Origin: Lonepinella koalarum
GTDB lineage: Bacteria > Pseudomonadota > Gammaproteobacteria > Enterobacterales > Pasteurellaceae
Assembly (NCBI RefSeq): GCF_004565475.1
Contig: NZ_SRHX01000003.1
Span: forward strand, 186,001-250,000
Direction of reading: 5' to 3'
DNA: 64,000 nt
Positions 58,629 to 64,000 of this stretch are shown piece after piece. The notes beneath the pieces are model-generated. The model was not told where the DNA came from. It saw only the letters and a list, made by a program, of their open reading frames with translations, and ran no database searches. Numbering within the stretch: position 1 is the stretch's first letter; each line of letters opens with the position of its first letter. The position numbers and the translations under genes were made by a program.

Positions 58629-60389
58629 TTACTTCCAATTTTCTTTTTTAGCTTTTTGTAATTTAGCATAAGCAGCAAGCAATTTTTGATGTGCTGTAAA
58701 TTTTTGTAAATGCTCATCATCTGCTAATAAATCATAGAACGGATTACCACCATTTACCGCTTTCCACGCAAAATCCACCGCACTTTTACCGTACATTTTC
58801 TCAAACACTTCCCGATACTGTTCAGGTTCACGATCTTCATCAAGGAATAACTCTATACTACTGATTAAGCAACGATAGTAGTTGGCACGTTCTGGTGTGA
58901 ACACGGAGCTGTTCATATTGTATGCCCAATTCGCCCAGTCTAATGCCAATTCCAAATCACCTAAAGCAAGATAAAGCATTGATTTTAATTCACCCACACG
59001 CAAGGTCGTCCAACCTGATTTGGGTGGTGGCACAATGCCGATAAATTCACGCACACGAGTAGCGTCATCAATGCCTTGATCGTCTAATTCGTCCAATAAT
59101 TCTTGATAAGTATCCGCATCGTGGTGGAAGTGCGGTAAATCTAACAGGATTTCACGCCAGTCCATAGCCATATTATTATTAGCGTATATTAAATCGTCCA
59201 CAGGGTAGATATCCGACATTGACGGCACGATAATACGGCAAGCATACACATCTAAATGATTGTAATCCATAATATAAACTTCTTTGCCGTCCGCATTAAA
59301 GATAGACATTAGATTATGATATTCTTGTTCCGTGTTGCCCGAAAAATCCCAATGCACAAACGGATAATCCGCTTGTTGTTTAAATAAATCCCAAGAAATT
59401 AAACCGCTCGAATCAATAAAGTGGGTTTCTAAATTGGCATGTTCTGCTACATCATCATTATTAAAAGACGGGGGAGTAAACACGTCTAAATCTTTTAAGC
59501 TACGCCCTTGCAACAATTCCGTCACCGTCCGCTCAAATGCCACTTGGAAATTTGGGTGAGCCCCAAAGGAAGCAAAACAAGTACCATTGTTAGGATTAAG
59601 CAGAATCACACAAATGACAGGGTATTTTCCCCCTAATGAAGCATCGTAGGCTAAAATCGGAAAACCTTCCTGTTCTAATTTTTCAATAGAGGCTTGAATA
59701 GTCGGATATTGAGCAGTCACTTCCGTTGGGATTTTCGGTAAACTAATGGCTTCTGCAATAATGCGATTTTTTACATAACGTTCGAAGACTTCCGATAAGC
59801 CTTGTACACGAGCTTCATTCTTAGTGTTACCTGCCGACATACCGTTGGATACATACAGATTAGCAATAATGCTTTGCGGAATATACACGGTTTGTTGATC
59901 CGATTGACGAATATAAGGCATCGCTACGATACCACGATCATAATTACCTGATTGCAGATCCACTAATAATTCAGGGGTTAATTCTCCCTCAGGATCGTAA
60001 TAACCGAGCAAATAATCATCTAAAATGCCTTCTGGCAACAAATCCTCATCATCAATTTCAAACCATTTTTCAGTTGGGTAGTGAACGAACTCGCCGTTGG
60101 CAATATCTTGTCCTAAATAATAATCCGCAAAGAAATAGTTAGTGGAAAGACGTTCAAAATATTCGCCTAACGCTGATGCCAATGCGGCTTTTTTACTCGC
60201 ACCTTTGCCGTTAGAAAAACATTGTGGACAATCACGATCCCGAATATGCACAGACCACACATTCGGCACAGGATTAAGCCAAGAGGCTTCTTTAATATTG
60301 AAACCAAGTGCGGTTAATTTTTGTTGAAATTTTGCGATACTGTCTTCAAGGGCAGCATCTTTGCCCGGGATAAAGGTTTGTTCTGTCAT
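58629..60389 (-). CDS. ycaO: YcaO ATP-dependent protein, ribosomal S12 methylthiolation accessory
   Basis: YcaO-domain protein of 586 residues, same length as E. coli YcaO and similar from end to end. It starts MTEQTFIPGKDAALEDSIAKFQQ. The YcaO ATP-binding pieces include KGASKKAALASALGEYFERLSTNYF, GLSEVFERYVKNRIIAE and SFGAHPNFQVAFERTVTELLQGR. A TPR-like C-terminal part (GELKSMLYLALGDLELALDWANWAY) is typical for this subgroup. E. coli YcaO assists RimO in beta-methylthiolation of ribosomal protein S12. No precursor peptide or other RiPP enzyme is adjacent, so a natural-product role is unlikely. TAGGAAAATTTA precedes the ATG. Confidence 0.93.
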   Translation of the reverse strand: MTEQTFIPGKDAALEDSIAKFQQKLTALGFNIKEASWLNPVPNVWSVHIRDRDCPQCFSNGKGASKKAALASALGEYFERLSTNYFFADYYLGQDIANGEFVHYPTEKWFEIDDEDLLPEGILDDYLLGYYDPEGELTPELLVDLQSGNYDRGIVAMPYIRQSDQQTVYIPQSIIANLYVSNGMSAGNTKNEARVQGLSEVFERYVKNRIIAEAISLPKIPTEVTAQYPTIQASIEKLEQEGFPILAYDASLGGKYPVICVILLNPNNGTCFASFGAHPNFQVAFERTVTELLQGRSLKDLDVFTPPSFNNDDVAEHANLETHFIDSSGLISWDLFKQQADYPFVHWDFSGNTEQEYHNLMSIFNADGKEVYIMDYNHLDVYACRIIVPSMSDIYPVDDLIYANNNMAMDWREILLDLPHFHHDADTYQELLDELDDQGIDDATRVREFIGIVPPPKSGWTTLRVGELKSMLYLALGDLELALDWANWAYNMNSSVFTPERANYYRCLISSIELFLDEDREPEQYREVFEKMYGKSAVDFAWKAVNGGNPFYDLLADDEHLQKFTAHQKLLAAYAKLQKAKKENWK

Positions 60390-60423
60390 TAAATTTTCCT
60401 ATATAAATTAGTTTTTCAAAATA

Positions 60424-60443
60424 CCTAGTACTGGCGTACTAGG
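60424..60443. promoter_or_regulatory. Perfect 20-bp palindrome upstream of ycaO
   Basis: CCTAGTAC-TGGC-GTACTAGG has 8-bp perfect arms 35 bp before the ycaO start codon. It could be an operator or a leader hairpin. CTAGGCTAA just after it recurs at 60512. Confidence 0.4.
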
Positions 60444-60528
60444 CTAAGCATGGTCACGCTATTCCGTAGCTTAAAGAAAAATATAAATTTTTCACCGCAC
60501 TTTTATATTGCTAGGCTAAAATGATCCT

Positions 60529-60600
60529 CCGTCTTTACCACCTAAATTTCTTCCGTTTGAACCACCTAAATCTCCCCCGTCTTTGCCGCCTGAAAATTCA
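60529..60600. repeat. Three tandem 24-bp units at the edge of repeat copy C
   Basis: Units 60529-60552, 60553-60576 and 60577-60600 share the pattern CCGTxTxxxCCxCCTxAAxT. The third is the normal left end of the structured repeat (also at 16391); the first two look like extra, diverged copies of that end. Confidence 0.75.
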
Positions 60601-60770
60601 TAAATTTTTAGGAAAATGGCGTCTGTCTGAGCGTAGCGAGTTCAGCCATTTTTCGTTAAAAAAATTTATGGATTTTCAGGAAACAAGGCAAAATCGGGGT
60701 GTGCTTTCTTTTTGCTTACTTTTGCTTTGCACGAGCAAAGAAAAAGTAAGTCGCCAACGGCGAAACCGAT
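60577..60770 (+). repeat. Structured intergenic repeat, copy C
   Basis: Direct-orientation copy with left end CCGTCTTTGCCGCCTGAAAAT, hairpin arms ATAAATTTT and GGAAAATGGC with their complements, the constant loop (60624-60642), AAACAAGGCAAAATCGGGGT (60681-60700), and a second hairpin (about 60715-60750) ending TCGCCAACGGCGAAACC. It abuts the stop codon of the ABC transporter gene. Confidence 0.85.
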
Positions 60771-60773
60771 AAA

Positions 60774-62537
60774 TCAAATCCTACATATCCCCAAATCAAA
60801 CACCTTATTATGAAACTGATGTAGTGTACCACGATGTCCAATACTTAACACAATCATATTCGGTAGTTTTTCACGAATTTTGCGGTACAGAATATATTCG
60901 GTCGGTTCATCAAGGGCGGAGGTGGTTTCATCTAAAAACACAATATTCGGTTTGGTTAAGAAAATACGAATAAACGCTACCCGTTGTAATTCGCCCGGTG
61001 AAAGTATAGCTTGCCAGTCATTTTCCTGATCCAATGCGTGAATGTAATTGCTTAGACGGCATTTTTCCATATATAGCTCTAAATCAGTATGGTGAGGATC
61101 AATATTGGGATAACAAATTGCTTGGCGTAATGTACCTTGTGGCATATAGGGACGCTGTGGTAAAAACAGGACATTGGCATTGCAAGGACGTTCGCAATAA
61201 CCAAAGGTTTCAAAGGGATAGATCCCAGCAATGGCTTTCAATAAGGTGGTTTTGCCCGCTCCAGATGGTCCTTGAATTAACAATGCATCGCCTGCATTAA
61301 GCGCTAAATTTACTTGTTGTAACAACACTTCACCGTGCTGATCTTTTAACCCAAAGTCTTTTAATCTAATGCCTAAACCACATTCTATTGGTTGAATAAT
61401 TTGTTGGTTATCAAGCTGATCTAGCCTAAGCATAAAATCATACAAACGGTTTAAACGTGCTTGATATAGGGTGAATTGTTCATAAAATAAACGGAAAAAT
61501 GACAACGCACGCATTAAGCGGTTAAAGGCTTGCACGGTTTGGTGCATATCACCTAAGGTGGCAAGTCCGGCAAAGAAGCGAGGGGCTTGTAGCATTAAAG
61601 GTAAAATCATGGCAAATTGGGTGACACCTGTGTTAAAGCCATCTAAGCCTAACATCCGGCGGACAATCGCCCAGCGGTTTTCAATAATAGCATTAAATTT
61701 AGTTTTTAAATGGATATGTTCTTGCTTTTCGCCATCATAAAAGGCGATACTTTCTGCATTATCACGCACACGGATTAATGAATAACGATAATTCCCAGCA
61801 TATTTTTCTTTGGTATAATTGAGTTTAATTAATGGATAACCGATCCAAACGGAAAGTGTTGTGGCAGTAATAATAAAAATATAGATAAAAAACACCGCAC
61901 CTTTAGGAATTTCAATGCCAAATAGTGATAATAAGCCAGATAATCCCCACAAAATAATGGTAAATTCAATAATTGATACTAAGGCACCAATCATACCATC
62001 GAGCAAATCTACTGTTCCAGTGACAAATTCCTTAGCATCTTGTTCAATACGTTGATCGATATTATCGGGTAAGTCTTTTTCATATTTAATTCGATAGTAA
62101 TTTTTATTTTGTAACCAACGTTCAAGCATTTGTTCATTCATTTTTTCTAGCCAACGAATTTCAAATACCTGACGGACCAAATAATTTAGAATAGAATGGA
62201 TAATTTTAAAGCCCACTAGCATGGCATTCAGCAAGGCGAAAAACCAAAAGGCATCGGCTTTTTTGTCTTGTAATGAACTGTATAACCCGTTATAAAAGAA
62301 AGAGTTAAGTACGCTGATGCGTACTTCTAATAAAATAAATACCAGCAATAATAGTATTAAGCCAAGCGTTTTAATGAGATGGCTATTGTTGACGCAAGGT
62401 TGACTAATCAGCCAAAATTTCTCCCCAAAAGGGGTTTTGCGTAATAAAAGTGCGGTGCAAAATAGCCCTAAACTTAGCCAAAAAAGAGTAGTGAGAAGCC
62501 AAGTGAAACTGTCGTTAAGTTCTGTTTGCCAGTGCAT
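60774..62537 (-). CDS. YddA/SbmA-related ABC transporter (fused permease and ATPase)
   Basis: ABC half-transporter of 587 residues. The N-terminal part has about six transmembrane helices and the SbmA/BacA-type membrane domain (ISVLNSFFYNGLYSSLQDKKADAFW, VFEIRWLEKMNEQMLERWLQNKNYYRIKYEKDLPDNIDQRIEQDAKEF). The C-terminal ATPase has Walker A GPSGAGKTTLLKAIAG, a signature loop LSPGELQRVAFIRIF in place of LSGGQ, Walker B IVFLDETTSALD and the switch histidine in LSIGHRGTLHQF. This is the YddA type, relatives of vitamin B12/peptide importers and fatty-acid exporters; the substrate is unknown. The ribosome site is weak. It lies downstream of the siderophore receptor on the same strand, but a terminator and a repeat intervene. 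Confidence 0.85.
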   Translation of the reverse strand: MHWQTELNDSFTWLLTTLFWLSLGLFCTALLLRKTPFGEKFWLISQPCVNNSHLIKTLGLILLLLVFILLEVRISVLNSFFYNGLYSSLQDKKADAFWFFALLNAMLVGFKIIHSILNYLVRQVFEIRWLEKMNEQMLERWLQNKNYYRIKYEKDLPDNIDQRIEQDAKEFVTGTVDLLDGMIGALVSIIEFTIILWGLSGLLSLFGIEIPKGAVFFIYIFIITATTLSVWIGYPLIKLNYTKEKYAGNYRYSLIRVRDNAESIAFYDGEKQEHIHLKTKFNAIIENRWAIVRRMLGLDGFNTGVTQFAMILPLMLQAPRFFAGLATLGDMHQTVQAFNRLMRALSFFRLFYEQFTLYQARLNRLYDFMLRLDQLDNQQIIQPIECGLGIRLKDFGLKDQHGEVLLQQVNLALNAGDALLIQGPSGAGKTTLLKAIAGIYPFETFGYCERPCNANVLFLPQRPYMPQGTLRQAICYPNIDPHHTDLELYMEKCRLSNYIHALDQENDWQAILSPGELQRVAFIRIFLTKPNIVFLDETTSALDEPTEYILYRKIREKLPNMIVLSIGHRGTLHQFHNKVFDLGICRI

Positions 62538-62569
62538 AAGATTTTTTCAATATGATTAAGAAAAAGAGC

Positions 62570-62651
62570 GTAGGGACGAATCGATGTGTGATGTGTCTGC
62601 CCGAAAATCACGCTCCGTTTTTAACGGGCGGGTACATCGGTTTGTCGCTAC
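62570..62651. repeat. Diverged copy of the small inverted-end repeat
   Basis: The ends GTAGGGACGAATCGATGT (62570-62587) and ACATCGGTTTGTCGCTAC (62634-62651) are inverted repeats at 15 of 18 positions. The interior AAAATCACGCTCCGTTTTTAAC matches, inverted, 22 bases inside the element at 16248-16376. It lies between the TonB receptor terminator and the ABC gene. Confidence 0.65.
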
Positions 62652-62671
62652 GATTTTATTTGTTATACAAC

Positions 62672-62697
62672 AAAAAGGGCAGTCTAACCGCCCCTTA
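62672..62697 (-). terminator. Terminator after the TonB-dependent receptor gene
   Basis: On the minus strand AGGGGCGGT-TAG-ACTGCCCT forms a stem with one bulged G and one G-T pair, followed by TTTTGTTG. Confidence 0.7.
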
Positions 62698-62716
62698 TAA
62701 ATTAGTCAAAATTTAA

Positions 62717-64000
62717 TTAAAACTCAATTTTGGCATTTAATAAGTATTCACGTCCATAACCTAAAGAAATAGGTGTAATGAATGTATCAATGTTACCCGC
62801 AGTAGATTGATAATACACTTTATCGGATAAGTTTTTACCGTTTAATTGTAATGATACCTTTTTGCTTGCTAGCTTGGTTTCATACGCTAAGAATGCATCA
62901 TAAATAGTGGCATCTGGAATTTTATATGACGTGGTATAACTGGAGTCATAGGCATGCCAAGAACCCAAATAACGAGCGCCACCACCAATACGCCAGTCAC
63001 CACCTAAGAAGTTACCTAAGTCATAACTTAAGAATAAAGCCCCTTGATGTTTTGGTACGCCAATAAGTTGTTTACCCACAGCACTTGGGAAGCTATCATT
63101 TTGACGATTTTCAACTTTAGTATAAGTATAAGTTAATGATGCACTTAATTTATCGGTAATATAGCCGTTAATATCCACTTCAATACCACGAGAACGTTGC
63201 TTACCTGCGATATAAAGATTATTGTTAGCGTCGGTTTCTGCTACATTTTTCTTATTAATATTGAATAAAGCGAGTGTTGCGTTGATATTTGAGCTTTCAT
63301 ATTTTGTACCAATTTCAATAGATTTACCTTGTTCTGCGGGTAAGTTAGGATCAACAGCGTTTGCAATCGCATATTGTGGTCGGAAAGATTCGGCGTAATT
63401 TGCATAAACTGCTAAATTTGGCGTGAACTTATATACCGAACCAAATTGATAAAGCATTTTGCCGTCGTGTTGATCGGTATTTGGCACTAAGGTAGCATTA
63501 AGCGCATGACGACCTGCCACTTGGTCAAAATATTCGTAACGTAAACCACCCGTAACAATTAAGCTATCCGTTAAATAAGCAGTATCTTGTACATAAACCC
63601 CAAGGGTTTTGATATTGTTGATTTGCCAGTTATTGGCGGCAACGGTTTCAGTTACGTCAGGATTCGTGTAAGTTGGATTATCAATATTAATGAAACTCCA
63701 ACCACCATTATTAAACACAGGACCTGTTGTACGATAATTACGGCTGGCATCTGCCCCAATAATGAAACGGTTAGCAATTTCACCAATGCTAAATTCACCG
63801 ACTAAGTTTAATGATCCAGAGTGGATACGTTGATCCGCTGCTTGTTTTTCTAAACGGCGTAATGCAGTTCTTGGTTGTAATATTCTTGTTGAGCTGTAAT
63901 TTAATGTATCCGTCTCACTTGTATTTACTGCCACTACACGGGTTTGACGATAGTTATATTTATCACGAGCATAACCATAGGTTGCGTTTAATTTCCAATG
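62717..64000 (-). CDS. TonB-dependent siderophore receptor, C-terminal part, 5' end outside window
   Basis: The frame is open to the right edge, giving 427 C-terminal residues of an outer-membrane receptor, including 22 residues upstream of an internal GTG at 63934 that should not be taken as the start. The sequence is beta-barrel with siderophore-receptor features: GGLRYEYFDQVAGR, TPNLAVYANYAESFRPQ, EIGTKYESSNINATLALFNINKKN, SLTYTYTKVENRQNDSFPSAVGKQLIGVPKH, GGGARYLGSWHAYDSS, and LQLNGKNLSDKVYY ending in a terminal Phe (LNAKIEF). It resembles FhuA/FpvA-type ferric-siderophore receptors. The plug and TonB box are outside the window, so substrate and any Fur box cannot be judged. Confidence 0.9.
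   Translation of the reverse strand, partial: HWKLNATYGYARDKYNYRQTRVVAVNTSETDTLNYSSTRILQPRTALRRLEKQAADQRIHSGSLNLVGEFSIGEIANRFIIGADASRNYRTTGPVFNNGGWSFINIDNPTYTNPDVTETVAANNWQINNIKTLGVYVQDTAYLTDSLIVTGGLRYEYFDQVAGRHALNATLVPNTDQHDGKMLYQFGSVYKFTPNLAVYANYAESFRPQYAIANAVDPNLPAEQGKSIEIGTKYESSNINATLALFNINKKNVAETDANNNLYIAGKQRSRGIEVDINGYITDKLSASLTYTYTKVENRQNDSFPSAVGKQLIGVPKHQGALFLSYDLGNFLGGDWRIGGGARYLGSWHAYDSSYTTSYKIPDATIYDAFLAYETKLASKKVSLQLNGKNLSDKVYYQSTAGNIDTFITPISLGYGREYLLNAKIEF

Larger units (their letters stand above)
60390..60773. other. Intergenic region between ycaO and the YddA-like ABC gene
   Basis: The 384-bp gap holds the ycaO promoter side with a perfect palindrome (60424-60443), a DNA uptake core (near 60494), three tandem 24-bp units (60529-60600) and structured repeat copy C up to 60770. 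Open frames across it have no ribosome sites, and the glycine-rich minus-strand frame over the 24-bp units has no start codon, so no gene is called. Confidence 0.75.

Noticed and set aside
60516-60648. Glycine-rich minus-strand frame (pattern LGG-K-DG) over the tandem 24-bp units, considered as a RiPP precursor for the adjacent YcaO
   Set aside because: An in-frame TGA lies just upstream, there is no start codon or ribosome site, the sequence belongs to the repeat family, and the YcaO is the ribosomal S12-associated type.

Overview
The window is a low-GC chromosomal segment of a Pasteurellaceae bacterium that carries Haemophilus-type DNA uptake sequences (core AAGTGCGGT / ACCGCACTT, about thirty copies, both strands). 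Gene orders also fit the family: purH-purD-glyA, ygiW-qseB-qseC, sapABCDF, ycjX-ycjF-tyrR, tsaE-amiB-mutL-miaA-hfq-hflX, prfB-lysS, dsbC-recJ and ptsH-ptsI-crr. The genus cannot be fixed from the sequence alone. A complete tetrathionate reductase locus argues for a gut- or airway-associated relative rather than a typical H. influenzae (inference from family knowledge).

Layout. 1-4.5 kb: 3' part of a CaCA antiporter, tRNA-Asn with its own promoter and terminator, uvrB, and a BASS transporter. 4.6-14.3 kb: anaerobic respiration and redox block: ttrRS (two-component system) divergent from ttrBCA (tetrathionate reductase), then dsbD and a DoxX protein. 14.3-19.3 kb: purH, purD, glyA with a PurR operator at purH and a 614-bp purH-purD gap filled by two inverted copies of a structured repeat. 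19.3-24.5 kb: a HigBA-like toxin-antitoxin pair, a DUF1294 protein, ygiW-qseBC and a general porin with a CRP site. 24.5-33.6 kb: sapABCDF peptide transporter, divergent from ycjX-ycjF-tyrR. 33.6-40.1 kb: hflX-hfq-miaA-mutL-amiB-tsaE superoperon. 40.3-45.0 kb: a LexA-box-controlled UmuD-like protein whose catalytic residues are replaced, sstT, and lysS-prfB with the classic RF2 programmed frameshift. 45.2-51.9 kb: dsbC, recJ, a DsbA-like protein, mtnN, a TPR/GT9-like glycosyltransferase and metC. 52.0-57.7 kb: ptsHI-crr and lldPD. 57.7-64 kb: DUF808 protein, ycaO, another copy of the structured repeat, a YddA-type ABC exporter, and the C-terminal part of a TonB-dependent siderophore receptor running off the right edge.

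How genes work together. TtrRS should sense tetrathionate and switch on TtrBCA, which uses a quinol-linked, Tat-exported molybdenum enzyme; DsbD, DsbC and the DsbA-like protein provide periplasmic thiol chemistry. PurH, PurD and GlyA belong to purine and one-carbon metabolism; a PurR-like site before the serine transporter sstT suggests serine supply may be tied to the same regulator. MtnN and MetC both serve the S-adenosylmethionine/homocysteine cycle. Crr/EI/HPr set cAMP-CRP signalling, and CRP-like sites precede the porin and lldPD.

The least explained signals are (i) a roughly 200-bp intergenic repeat in three copies whose hairpin arms differ in sequence between copies but stay self-complementary around a constant 19-base loop, (ii) a second small repeat with GTAGGGGCG-type inverted ends, and (iii) the SOS-box UmuD-like gene with a Ser-to-Asp and Lys-to-Glu change at the expected catalytic dyad. 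No CRISPR array, prophage, insertion sequence transposase or origin was seen.
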